Counted from the first letter of the stretch, positions 50,468 through 60,056 are shown. The stretch: DNA of 64,000 nucleotides from Typha latifolia (GCA_019914945.1 CM034105.1:11408001-11472000); one strand, 5' to 3'. The notes: generated by a model not told the origin, from the sequence alone. Numbers and translations are program-made.

Positions 50468-50547
50468 GAGCATCAATTTTAAAAAGCTAAGTTTATGAGA
50501 CTACATAAGAATATCCCAGTGAATGATACTACAAATCATTATCTGGT
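50468..50547 (-). ncRNA. C/D box snoRNA, U36-like, unit 1 member A (degenerate)
   Basis: Minus strand: C-like box ATAATGA, D' region CACTGGG, 12-nt guide region with AGCTTTTTAA, D-like box TTGA. Both C and D depart from consensus (TGATGA, CTGA), and the terminal stem is weak, so it may be inactive. Confidence 0.55.
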
Positions 50548-50749
50548 TAGGTAAATCAGATAAATCCTATGCTTACACCATAATCAAAAAGGTAAACAAT
50601 GAATTACTAAAAGCAAATTACCTCATACAAGGTAATCAGCTCAAATTTGAATAAACTTTGTCAATTTTGCACTAGTGTTAGGTTTCCACTTAGAAACATT
50701 TTAAACTTCCTTGAAGTTTAAAACTAACTATTAGTAACATGTTGTAATA

Positions 50750-50795
50750 GAGCATCAGTCTTAAAAAGCTCTCAGTTAAATCATTTTAAAATGAT
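50750..50795 (-). pseudogene. Truncated snoRNA, unit 1 member B
   Basis: This keeps the D box (CTGA before TGCTC) and the AGCTTTTTAA guide. The sequence between the guide and the far edge, including the C box, is deleted relative to the full member B at 54927-55008. Not expected to form a snoRNP. Confidence 0.7.
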
Positions 50796-51005
50796 AAAAC
50801 CTACGGTGGAAGCACCTTCATCAGAAGTTTAAAAAATGAATTATTAAAAACAGGTTATTTCTACAAAGTTATCAAAAACATGAAAGCACAGATGCGACTA
50901 TAACTTTGTTAATTTATCATAAGCTAGTGAGAGGTGGTTTCCACAGAAACTTTTTAAGTATCCTTAAAAAAAAGTATTCAATAATATATTATAACAAAGT
51001 ATAAA

Positions 51006-51089
51006 CAGAGCATCAGTTTTAAAAAGCTCGATATTTGAGACTTCATAGAAACATCTCAGTTATTGGTAATAACTTCATCATCTGCTCTG
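51006..51089 (-). ncRNA. C/D box snoRNA, U36-like, unit 1 member C
   Basis: A textbook C/D layout of 84 nt on the minus strand. It has a 7-bp terminal stem CAGAGCA/TGCTCTG, C box ATGATGA (51081-51075), D' CTGA (51059-51056), C'-like ATGAAGT, and D box CTGA (51016-51013). Two bases upstream of D, CGAGCTTTTTAA (51030-51019) is complementary to UUAAAAAGCUCG of 18S rRNA. By the D+5 rule the first A after GUU would be 2'-O-methylated, the site guided by U36 in animals and snR47 in yeast. The D' guide has no target that I recognise. Confidence 0.9.
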
Positions 51090-51321
51090 GTCAACCAAAA
51101 AGTTTAACACCAATAATACTAAGCACAATACAACAGCTTCATTATGGAGCCATCAAATAACCAAACATGGCTGCCTCCAGAAGAGTTGCAGAGATATCAG
51201 CAGATCAGAAAACAATAACTGACTCAACTCTCGTGTTACTAAATAACATTGTCACCTCTTCATATCATAAACTTCAAATTTCTACAATGCAAGCTAAAAC
51301 CATATTTCGCAAAGGATAAGA

Positions 51322-51363
51322 CTAAGCATCAGTCTTAAAAACCTCAATTTTTTAAGACTTCCT
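51322..51363 (-). pseudogene. Truncated snoRNA, unit 1 member D
   Basis: The D box and a decayed guide are kept. The homology to full member D (54201-54290) stops after AAGACTTC, where unrelated spacer follows, so D' and C boxes are lost. Confidence 0.7.
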
Positions 51364-51875
51364 TAGTCATGGAAAAAGTAACTAACAACTTTACTAAAGT
51401 TAGTTAGTACAAAAAATGCAGATGGTCTAAGAATTCATTGTTTGAATATAGAATTACCTTAATTGATACAACACCAGAGCGTCCCTAAAGAAAATAGGTC
51501 TTACGTCATCCTACCAAGAGAAATATCTAACATTCAACTACGTGAGCATCATCATTGGCCTCAAATTTACATAATCTAAAATAAACCTTTTTACACCTCA
51601 ACATAGAAGCACAAACATCAGAGATGATTTACTGGACTTGCCAAGGCTGGTCGGAGAATTTATCAGTATCTACATTTACTTATCAGAGATTTGCTCCCTA
51701 ACACGCAAAGACAGGAACTTTGCATATATACCTCCTAGCAAAGTGATTAATATGTCATTAATGATTAACCTGTCAGTTGCTATATCACATGCTAAATAAT
51801 CACTAAGAAACTGATTTATTAGTTACTAAAAAAACAATATTCATACTACATTTTATACAGAGAATAAACTAAATT

Positions 51876-51956
51876 GAGCATCAATTTTAAAAAGCTGAAT
51901 TTTCTGAGACTACATAAGAATATCCCAGTGAATGATACTACAAATCATCATCTGGT
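51876..51956 (-). ncRNA. C/D box snoRNA, U36-like, unit 2 member A
   Basis: C box ATGATGA is canonical here (minus strand CCAGATGATGATTTG) and the guide AGCTTTTTAA is present, but the D box reads TTGA. Terminal pairing is weak. Function uncertain. Confidence 0.6.
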
Positions 51957-52157
51957 TTGGTAAATCAGATAAATCCTATGCTTACACCATAATCAAAAAG
52001 GGAAACAATGAATTACTAAAAGCAAATTACCTCATACAAGGTAATCAGCTCAAATGTGAATAAACTTTGTTAATTTTGCACTAGTGTCAGGTTTCCACTT
52101 AGAAACATTTTGAACTTCCTTAAAGTTTAAAACTAATTATTAGTAACATGTTGTAAT

Positions 52158-52202
52158 AGAACATCAGTCTTAAAAAGCTCAGTTAAATCATTTTAAAATG
52201 AT
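52158..52202 (-). pseudogene. Truncated snoRNA, unit 2 member B
   Basis: It has the same internal deletion as in units 1 and 3: the guide and CTGA box remain, and the C box half is gone. Confidence 0.7.
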
Positions 52203-52412
52203 AAAACCGACCGTGGAAACACCTTCATCAGACGTTTAAAAAATTAATTATTAAAAAAAGTTAATTTCTCCAAAGTTATCAAAAACATGAAAGCACAGAT
52301 GAGACTATAACTTTGTTAATTTATCATAAGCTAGTGAGAGGTGGTTTTCACAGAAACTTTTTAAGTATCCTTAAAAAAAAATATTCAATAATATATTATA
52401 ACAAAGTATAAA

Positions 52413-52496
52413 CAGAGCATCAGTTTTAAAAAGCTCGATATTTGAGACTTCATAGAAACATCTCAGTTATTGATAATAACTTCATCATCTGCTCTG
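52413..52496 (-). ncRNA. C/D box snoRNA, U36-like, unit 2 member C
   Basis: Almost identical to 51006-51089: 7-bp stem CAGAGCA/TGCTCTG, ATGATGA, D' CTGA, guide CGAGCTTTTTAA, D CTGA. One base differs in the D' guide (TCAATAA for CCAATAA). Confidence 0.9.
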
Positions 52497-52727
52497 GTCA
52501 ACCAAAAAGTTTAACACCAATAATACTAAGCACAATACAACAGCTTCATTATGGAGCCATCAAATAACCAAAAATGGCTGCCTCCAGAAGAGTTGCAGAG
52601 AAATCAGCAGATCAGAAAACATTAACTGACTCAACTCTCGTGTTACTGCATAACATTGTTGCCTCTTCATATCATAAACTTCAAATTTCTACAAAGCAGC
52701 TAAAACCATATTTCGCAGAGGATAAGA

Positions 52728-52768
52728 CTAAGCATCAGTCTTAAAAACCTCAATTTTTTAAGACTTCT
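52728..52768 (-). pseudogene. Truncated snoRNA, unit 2 member D
   Basis: It ends at the same place as the unit 1 member D remnant, so both derive from one truncated ancestor that was then amplified. Confidence 0.7.
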
Positions 52769-53348
52769 AAAGTCATGGGAAAAGTACCTAACAACTTTAT
52801 TAAAGTTAGTACAAAAAATGCAGATGGTCTAAGAATTCATTTTTTAAATATAGAATTACCTGATTGATACAATCCAATCCAAGAAATCTCTATGCACACC
52901 AGAGTGTCCCTAAAGAAAATAGGTCTTATGCCATCCGACCAAGAGAAACATCTAGCATTCAACTAAGTGGGCATCACCATTGGCCTCAAATTTACATAAT
53001 CTAAAATAAACCTTTTTACAGCTCAACATAGAAGCACAAACATCAAAGATGATTTACTGGACTTGCCAAGGCTGGTCGAAGAATTTATCAGTACCCACAT
53101 TTACTTATCAAAGCTTTGCGCCCTAACACGCAAAGACAAGAACTTTGCATATATACCTCCTAGCAAAGTGAATAATACGTCATTAATGATTAACCTGTCA
53201 GTTGCTATATCACATGCTTGCTAAATAATCACTAAGAAACTAATTTATTAGTCACTAAAATAAAGCCAGGGTTCACAAATGACTTGAAATTTTCTTCAAA
53301 AACTAAATAATATTCACACTACATTTTATACAGAGAATAAACTAAATT

Positions 53349-53429
53349 GAGCATCAATTTTAAAAAGCTGAATTTTATGAGACTACATAAGAATATCCCA
53401 GTGAATGATACTACAAATCATCATCTGGT
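53349..53429 (-). ncRNA. C/D box snoRNA, U36-like, unit 3 member A
   Basis: C box ATGATGA, guide AGCTTTTTAA, and D-like box TTGA as in the other tandem-unit A members. The shared D-box change predates the amplification. Confidence 0.6.
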
Positions 53430-53628
53430 TAGGTAAATCAGATAAATCCTATGTTACACCATAATCAAAAAGGGAAACAATGAATTACTAAAAGCAAATT
53501 ACCTCATACAAGGTAATCAGCTCAAATGTGAATAAACTTTGTTAATTTTGCACTAGTGTTAGGTTTCCAGTTAGAAACATTTTAAACTTCGTTAAAGTTT
53601 AAAACTAACTATTAGTAACATGTTGTAA

Positions 53629-53672
53629 TAGAATATCAGTCTTAAAAAGCTCAGTTAAATCATTTTAAAATG
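53629..53672 (-). pseudogene. Truncated snoRNA, unit 3 member B
   Basis: The same deletion form as units 1 and 2. CTGA and AGCTTTTTAAG are retained, the C box is missing. Confidence 0.7.
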
Positions 53673-53884
53673 ATAAAACCTACGGTGGAAACACTTCATC
53701 AGAGGTTAAAAAAATGAATTATTAAAAACAGGTTATTTCTACAAAGTTATCAAAACCATGAAAGCACAGATGTGACTTTAACTTTGTTAATTTATCATAA
53801 GCAAGTGAGAGGTGGTTTCCACAGTAACTTTTTAAGTATCCTTAAAAAAAAAGCATTCAAGAATATATTATAACAAAATATAAA

Positions 53885-53968
53885 CAGAGCATCAGTTTTA
53901 AAAAGCTCAATATTTGAGACTTCATAGAAACATCTCAGTTATTGATAATAACTTCATCATCTGCTCTG
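53885..53968 (-). ncRNA. C/D box snoRNA, U36-like, unit 3 member C
   Basis: 84 nt, stem CAGAGCA/TGCTCTG, ATGATGA, D' CTGA, D CTGA. The guide reads TGAGCTTTTTAA, so the outermost guide base differs from the unit 1 and 2 copies; 11 matches to 18S remain. Confidence 0.88.
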
Positions 53969-54200
53969 GTAAACCAAAAAGTTTAACATCAATAATACTA
54001 AGCACAATACAACAGCTTCATTATGGAGCCATCAAATAACCAAACATGGCTGCCTCCAGAAGAGTTGCAGCGATATCAGCAGATCAGAAGACATTAAATG
54101 ACTCAACTCTCGTGTTACTGCATAACATTGTCACATCTTCATATCATAAACTTCAAATTTCTTCAAAGCAAGCTAAAACCATGTTTTGCAGAGGATAAGA

Positions 54201-54290
54201 CTAAGCATCAGTCTTAAAACCCTCAATTTTTTGAGACTTCATCAAAATATTTCAGCAAATGATATTATTATATTTAAATCATTTGCTCAG
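54201..54290 (-). ncRNA. C/D box snoRNA family member D, unit 3 (full length)
   Basis: Stem CTGAGCA/TGCTTAG (one G-U), C-like box ATGATTT, D' CTGA, C'-like TGATGAAG, D box CTGA. The guide is changed to GAGGGTTTTAAGA, breaking the match to 18S. It is structurally near complete but has a weak C box and a lost or altered target. Confidence 0.6.
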
Positions 54291-54529
54291 TAAAATAATC
54301 TGAAAAGAAATTTCTCTTTCATTATTTAAATGAACTAATCATACAAGATAATCAAGATTTACATAGGTCAGAACCAACTATGACAAGCTTTTAAAAATTG
54401 TTCAAACTAGATACTATTCAAGTGCACCATATGAGCAACAATTAATTATTTCCCACATATCATATTCTTAATTCTTAACACTATTATGATATAAAAATGC
54501 TTACTACTCACAAAACTAGAGAAAAGACC

Positions 54530-54613
54530 ATCATAAATTCATATTAGTCTAAGCCATAAAGGAGCAAAGTGATCATAAATTCATATTAGTCTAAACCATA
54601 AAGGAGCAAAGTG
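54530..54613. repeat. 42-bp tandem duplication in array spacer
   Basis: ATCATAAATTCATATTAGTC and the following 22 bases occur twice in direct succession with one difference (AAGCC/AAACC). Confidence 0.9.
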
Positions 54614-54670
54614 ATACAAACAAAAGTTCAGGGGTAGTTTGAACTTAAACGTAACTAGAATAAATTAAAC

Positions 54671-54754
54671 TGAGCATCAGTTTTAAAAAGCTCGATTTCA
54701 TGAGACTTCATAGGGATATCTCAGTGAATGATAGTTAATATCATCATTTGCTCA
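54671..54754 (-). ncRNA. C/D box snoRNA, U36-like, unit 4 member A (canonical)
   Basis: 6-bp stem TGAGCA/TGCTCA, C box ATGATGA, D' CTGA after TATCATTCA, C'-like ATGAAGT, guide CGAGCTTTTTAA, D box CTGA. All elements are canonical, unlike the A members of units 1-3. It probably keeps the ancestral form. Confidence 0.88.
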
Positions 54755-54926
54755 AAGGAAAAAAAAATAAAAGATTAAAAGCAAGTTACCTCATACAAAC
54801 CTATCAGAAGCTCAAATGTGAATAAACTTAGTTAATTTTTAAAAATTTAGTTTTAGGTTTCCACTTAGAGACATTTTAGACTTCCTTAAATAGTTAAAAA
54901 GTAATTATTTATAATTAGTTACAATA

Positions 54927-55008
54927 GACTATCAGTCTTACGAAGCTTGATTTTCTAAGACTTCAAAAAGATATATCAGTAAATGATAATATCATATCAT
55001 CACATGCT
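54927..55008 (-). ncRNA. C/D box snoRNA family member B, unit 4 (full length)
   Basis: C box GTGATGA, D' ACTGA, a C'-like TTGAAG, D box CTGA. The guide reads AAGCTTCGTAAGA and matches the 18S target poorly; the terminal stem is weak. This is the full-length form of the truncated B members elsewhere. Confidence 0.65.
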
Positions 55009-55232
55009 CAGTGAAATGATTTTAAAATGGTCATTCCTACATTAGAAACACCTTCATAAGAAGGAAAAAAATGGAGTCTGAAAAAGCAGGTTATGTCCAC
55101 ACAAAGTTATTAGAACCTCAGATGTGAATAAATTTGGTTAACTTATAATAAGATAGGGAGAGGTACCCATAGAAACATTTTAAATTTTGTTCAAAAGAGA
55201 CTATACAATAATATGTTATAACAAAACATAAA

Positions 55233-55316
55233 CAGAGCATCAGTCTTAAAAAGCTCGATTTTTGAGACTTCATAGAGACATCTCAGTTATTGATAATAAC
55301 ATCTTCATCTGCTCTG
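55233..55316 (-). ncRNA. C/D box snoRNA, U36-like, unit 4 member C
   Basis: Stem CAGAGCA/TGCTCTG, guide CGAGCTTTTTAA, D' and D boxes CTGA. The C box reads ATGAAGA, one base off consensus, so expression or stability may be reduced. Confidence 0.8.
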
Positions 55317-55547
55317 GTAAATTAAAAAGATTAACACCAATAAGTGCATAATACAACAACATCAATAGGGGGAAATATTGAATAACCAAACAACGCTGCA
55401 ACCACAAAAGTTGACAAGATATCAACAGCTCAAAAATATTAAATGACACAACTCTCGTGTTACAATATAATAAAACATTGTCACCTTATCAACATCATAC
55501 ACTTCAAATTTCCAGAAAGCTAACTCCATGTTTTGCATAGAATAAGA

Positions 55548-55629
55548 CTAAGCATCAGTATTACAAACTCAAATTTTAAGACTTCATAGAAATATCTCAG
55601 TGAATGATACTACTATATCATCTGCTCAG
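55548..55629 (-). ncRNA. C/D box snoRNA family member D, unit 4
   Basis: Stem CTGAGCA/TGCTTAG, C box ATGATAT, D' CTGA after TATCATTCA, C'-like ATGAAGT, D box CTGA. The guide TTTGAGTTTGTAATA no longer fits UUAAAAAGCUCG. Either the target has changed or it is decaying. Confidence 0.65.
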
Positions 55630-55943
55630 TAAAATAATCTGAAAAAGAAAGTTCTCTTTCTTCAAGCAAATGAACTAATCATACAAGATAATCAAGATTT
55701 ACATAGGTTTAGCGCTTCCTATCAAAAGGCTTTAAAATTTTATTCAAACTAGATATTATTCAACAGCACCATATGAAGAATAATTAATTATTTCCCAAAT
55801 ACCATATTCTTAACTCTATTATGTTATAAACTTTGTAGTACTCACAAAACCAGAAAATATCATCATTAGTTCAGAGCCTATAAAAGAACAACATTCCTCA
55901 AGTTGTCAAGTCAAAAAAGCATCCAATATAGAATTCCCCATAG

Positions 55944-56030
55944 ACTGAGCATCAGTTTTAAAAAGCTCAATTTTTTAGACTTCAAAGACAATAGTCTCAG
56001 CGTCTAATCTAAATAACATCATCTGCTTAG
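55944..56030 (-). ncRNA. C/D box snoRNA, U36-like, lone member E next to the host promoter side
   Basis: Stem CTAAGCA/TGCTCAG (one mismatch-tolerant pair), C box ATGATGT, D' CTGA with its own D' guide (AGATTAGACG), C'-like TTGAAGT, guide TGAGCTTTTTAA, D box CTGA. It is the copy nearest the S13-derived exons and may be the founder of the array. Confidence 0.85.
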
Positions 56031-56611
56031 TCTATCCATTTAAAGATGAAACTCGAATAGTTACTAAAATTTCTGACCACAAAAGCATTACCTTTACTGC
56101 AGTAAAATCTCAACCTACAAAAACCAAGATACTAGGTGCAAAATTTAACTAGACATAACAAGAAATAGAAGAGTACAAAGATAACAAAGTAAACAAAAAT
56201 AAACACAAATAGAAGAGTACGAAGATAGTAGTTTAGTAACACAACAAGATTTTTTATACATTCTCACATTCAAAATAAACAAAAATCACCCTGAGACTGG
56301 TCAAGAATTTTGCAGATCACAGCTGGAATCTGGATTAAATAGTTGACTAATTCAAAGGTGATGAGTTCAATTAGATTTTAGAGTATTGATTAAGTTTTCT
56401 ACTAGAACACAAAGTAGGCCTAGTTGGCCTAAGCTACTCTAGTAATATCACATTACTGCGATAAACTTACTCAACAAACAAAAAGGAAGATGTATTATAT
56501 CATCTAACAACAGCTCGACTTGAAATGTTCATCTTGTGCAGCTATATCTTGGACACCCAAAGAGCCGGAAAGAGCACAGCTAAGCTTGAAGAGAAGACCA
56601 AGAACTAGAAA
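56031..56611. other. Spacer between S13-derived exons and the snoRNA array
   Basis: AT-rich. AATAGAAGAGTAC followed by AAGATA recurs at about 56166 and 56210. No S13 exon or snoRNA is recognised. It probably forms the 3' flank or a former intron of the host. Confidence 0.5.
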
Positions 56612-57204
56612 ATCACTACCTCCACACGGGTGGGAGCTTCTTGGACCACTTGTTTTAACGAACCAACCCGTGAATCCTGCTTTTCACAAGGATCAGCCTG
56701 AACTTGGAATCCTTATCCTTCCTGTTCCTCTCCAAATGCTTCGTGTTCCACTTTCTTGATCAAGTGATACAGATCCTCCAAAATCTCTGGCGCAAGCCCT
56801 ACACAGAAAAAAAAAAACAAATAAGAAACCCCAGATCAATTTAACCAAAAACAGAAAACTACACACAAAAAAAACTCCAACTTTAACCAAAGAGAAAACT
56901 GTACCAAGGCCCTTGAGGAGCCTAAAGATCTTGATTCCCGTGACACTCTTCACCTGTGCGATTCAGTGAGAGTCTCAAAGAACACCGACTTGGACGGTGT
57001 CATTTCCCGCTTGGCAAACTAGCTAATGTGGTAATCCAACTGGGAGATGAAAATAATAAAAAAAATAGATCAACAGAAAAGGAGAACCCAATGGATCCCG
57101 CGAACAGAAAGGGATCGAGTGATGGACATTACGTCCTGCGAGGATCTTCAGCCAGCTTGGAGCGATCCTATTGTGGGCGAGGGCCAAGGACGATATACCC
57201 TTAC
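56612..57204 (-). pseudogene. RPS13: Decayed ribosomal protein S13 (40S, uS15) gene, introns retained
   Basis: Three minus-strand blocks match the plant 40S subunit protein S13 in order. 57204-57131 resembles KGIS..ALP..R..PSWLKI. 57022-56905 resembles FAK...TPSQIGV...DSHGI and then reads QVKSVTGIKIFRLLKGLG. 56798-56612 reads [15 protein letters not shown], then [20 protein letters not shown] with SRIHG, then KLPPVW. The blocks are separated by AT-rich introns with GT-AG borders (56904-56799 is clear), and the joint between LKGLG and LAPE keeps its phase, so this is not a processed copy. The first exon with the ATG (MGRMHSRG) is not found. Frameshifts occur in each block, with a TGA after the DSHG region and a TAG soon after KLPPVW. 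Coding is lost. Position and strand make it the likely 5' part of the snoRNA host transcript. Confidence 0.85.
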
Positions 57205-57286
57205 TGCGTCGAGATTAAGGAGAGCAAATCGCGAAACAAGTCGAGGAGCTGGGGAATATTTCTCGAGCGGTCCTGAAGTGCGAAGG

Positions 57287-57350
57287 AAACCCTAGCCGAC
57301 GAGAGCTATATATATATTACCTAAAACCCTAAACCTACTAAACCCTGAGA
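57287..57350 (-). promoter_or_regulatory. Ribosomal-protein-type promoter: telo-boxes and TATA
   Basis: The plus strand carries AAAACCCTAAACC (57323-57335) and AAACCCTGAG (57340-57349), then ATATATATA (57308-57316), then AAACCCTAG (57287-57294). Telo-box motifs AAACCCTA are a hallmark of plant ribosomal-protein and snoRNA-cluster promoters. Read on the minus strand, two telo-boxes precede a TATA box and one follows near the likely start site, directly upstream of the S13-derived exons and the array. Confidence 0.75.
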
Positions 57351-57395
57351 CTGAGCTGGACCGGCTAGCTCAAGCTCGTTTACACCCCTAGTAAA
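57350..57395. mobile_element. Short hAT-like terminus remnant
   Basis: CTCAAGCTCGTTTACACCCCTAG matches the terminal motif of the hAT-like element at 12650-13290. Only one end is visible, so this is a fragment next to the promoter. Its words are given here in part: CTCGTTTACACCCCTAG. Confidence 0.45.
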
Positions 57396-58264
57396 TGTAA
57401 AACTATAAATTTTTTAATACAACTTTAAAATAAAAAATATAATTAATCAATAAAATTTTATGAATTAAACAATAAAATTGTAAAATTTATAAAATTCAAG
57501 TGTTCAATAACTATAAATTTTATAATAAAACTAGAAAATATAAAATATAAAATTTTAATAACTATGAATTTTAATAAGTATGAATTACTTAAAAAGACTG
57601 CGAAACAGAAAAATATAAATATTTAATACACAATTTATTTTTATTTTCAAACTCGTCTAGTGTTATGCTTCGATTCGATTGCCAGGCCCATCTCATCATA
57701 AACTTTGCTAAGTTTCTTACTTTTATTACGTAACCTATAATTATTAAGCACTTATATTTTTTTATTTTATAGTTTTATTATTAAATTATAATTATTGAAC
57801 ACTTGCATTCTCGTTTTCCTGAGACAAAAGTGAAAAAAAAAAATTATAAAAAGGTGATTATATTAACTGCATAATACTGTCTAAGTTGAGCCTTATCTTG
57901 GTTCACCTACAACTAACTTGCCTAATTAGTCCAAAGACTTAGTTGAATAAGTCTAATTATTTTATTTTTCATGTAAAACTCATCACTAACCTTTAGTTAC
58001 CAAAAATCCCGCTAATAAAATATAATTAACTAAATAGATTTTGAACACTCCTAGTTCAGTTTTGCATGGACACTTGGAGGCTTTTTTTTAATAGCCTAAA
58101 CCACTAGGTTATAGCGTAGTGACTTTATCACCCATTTAAGAGTACATTGTTGTGCTAAATACCAAATTGGTGAATGTTAACCAAAGCGATTTCTAATTTC
58201 CTCAAATAATACCAATGTGATAGTAATAGATTTGGGTAAATTAAATATTAACAAAACTAATAAT
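57396..58264. other. Intergenic DNA, nothing recognised
   Basis: Very AT-rich with short direct repeats of TAAAATTTATAA-type words. No gene, RNA or transposon end seen. Confidence 0.5.
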
Positions 58265-59852
58265 AATACTGTAATGCTCCCGCCCGGCACGTGCACGCCC
58301 ATGCGTACACGACAAGTAGGGCGGGGCCCATCACGCATAGATACACTCCTATGCACACATAATCATAACATCATTAAATAACACCTGGTAACATATCCAT
58401 GATCACATAATCCATCGCCAAATAAATCATACTATCAACCAAATAAATCTGTTAACATATGAATATCAAAATTCATAATAATATACACTAGACCACTATA
58501 TAATCTGGCATAGCCCACACAGGCCACAACAAACCATCAAGATACAAATAAATAATTGATACACGAGTGCTCTAAAATCTAACATATATTATACAAATCA
58601 TCATGTGATACAGTAAGGTACAAATATAACAAACAACGATACAACTCAATGTATGGTTAAACTATCTTCTGTACCGTCTCGCATCAATAGCTCACATCAT
58701 CATCACTCTAAAATATCTTCTCAAGATATCTCAGGTCACTATCACGTACCACAAATATGAGGGGTTAGAAAAAAAATAAAGAGAGTCATGAGCAAAATGC
58801 TCAGTGAATAGACCTTTCCCCGAATTAGTGATGCCAAACAGAGAATAAATCATGTACTGGATAATATGAATCAGAAATAGCATCATGTCGTGAATGAGTA
58901 TATGAATGTATCCTCAATAATATATAAATGAAAAGTAGATAACATGTCATAACTGTTAAAAATATATAATCCTCGACCATGAGTAAACAAATCTACATGT
59001 CATATGATCATCATAACTCTCTATCAAATATGACACATGATGCATGCCGACCATGACCATGCTATGATATCAAATACAACCATATACGATGGATAACTCG
59101 CAACATATGTCCTAGCGAACGGCATGTGTCCGATTGTCTACGCCCAGAGACTCAACTGACCTCGGACATGGGCCACGAGATATCGCATATCAGCGACCAT
59201 AATCATCACTCTAAGCACCCCCTAACTCTGGCGCCTACTCGGGTATCCCAACGCTTTCTATCAACTATCATATCAATCACATTTCATGCTTTCCTTTTAA
59301 ATGATAGATCATATGCATATATTCAGTACAATAGCAAGTCAATGCATAATAGGAATTTAGGTGAAATAAAAATTAAGAGAAAAATGATGCAATGTAGACT
59401 CCAACCATGTATCTAACACATGCATACTCTTGCTAGTCTATCACATGCACACTCATACTAGAAATCACTCCAACACAAAGTCATAATAGTATAATCATCT
59501 CTATTTATCATCATCATACTCATATCCAAGATCAGCCTAATTTTATGCATGATAAAAATATGCTCGACTGTAATCATCTCTAGATAAAGTCATATAATCA
59601 TGCTGGAGGCTAAAACATGCATGTACATAATATATAATATAACCTAATTTGAGAAAAGGATCTAGGAGATAAGACTACTCACAGTCTGATCAGAAGATAC
59701 AAACCACGCATCTCTCACATCCGTCAATTAACCGAATGACAGTCATCGCTAGCAAGGTCCACGGGGTCTCAAATAAGGGGTTCAGGATCTGAAATATTTA
59801 AGTAGTATGATTATAACAACCCAATCCAAAACAAAAAAAAATTAATTTTTGC

Positions 59853-59902
59853 ATGGGCACGACGTGGCCGGCCATAGTGTGACCGGCCTCGTGCCCATGC
59901 AG
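59853..59902. repeat. GC-rich hairpin in the inner LTR
   Basis: GCATGGGCACGA and TCGTGCCCATGC form 12-bp outer arms enclosing an imperfect inner inverted repeat around GGCCGGCCATAGTG. It lies about 45 bases inside the LTR end, as in the outer LTR at 63916-63963. Confidence 0.8.
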
Positions 59903-60000
59903 TGGGGCTGCGTGGGAGAGGTGCCACGCACCCCCAATCGCGTCGCCGCAGCCAACCGGCTACGGCGGGCCCAGCGCCGCCGCAGCTACCGCCTTCCCTC

Positions 60001-60013
60001 TCTCTCTCTCTCA

Positions 60014-60050
<37 letters not shown>
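60001..60050. repeat. (CT)n tract in inner LTR
   Basis: A pyrimidine microsatellite followed by TTCTTC-rich sequence up to about 60290. The inverted counterpart in the outer LTR is the (AG)n and GAAGAA-rich region at 63420-63800. Confidence 0.9.

Positions 60051-60056
<6 letters not shown>

Larger units (their letters stand above)
49998..55640 (-). repeat. 1,425-bp tandem repeat carrying snoRNA genes
   Basis: The anchor CTTTTTACACCTC (or its variant) occurs at 50161, 51587 and 53012, spacings of 1,426 and 1,425 bases, and whole stretches between anchors align with few differences. A fourth, more diverged unit fills about 54291-55640: AATGAACTAATCATACAAGA recurs near 54330 and near 55670. Each unit holds four copies of one snoRNA family in the minus-strand order D, C, B, A. 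The spacers are also repeated, but I recognise no protein-coding exon in them. Confidence 0.9.

Noticed and set aside
49998..56030. CRISPR-like or satellite interpretation of the repeats
   Set aside because: The genome is plant nuclear, the repeated cores carry C/D boxes with terminal stems, and the spacers are themselves repeated, unlike CRISPR spacers.
59126..59416. 96-codon frame similar to one at 61389-61652 on the other strand
   Set aside because: The similarity follows from the inverted LTR copies; the frame has no domain and is not conserved in length.
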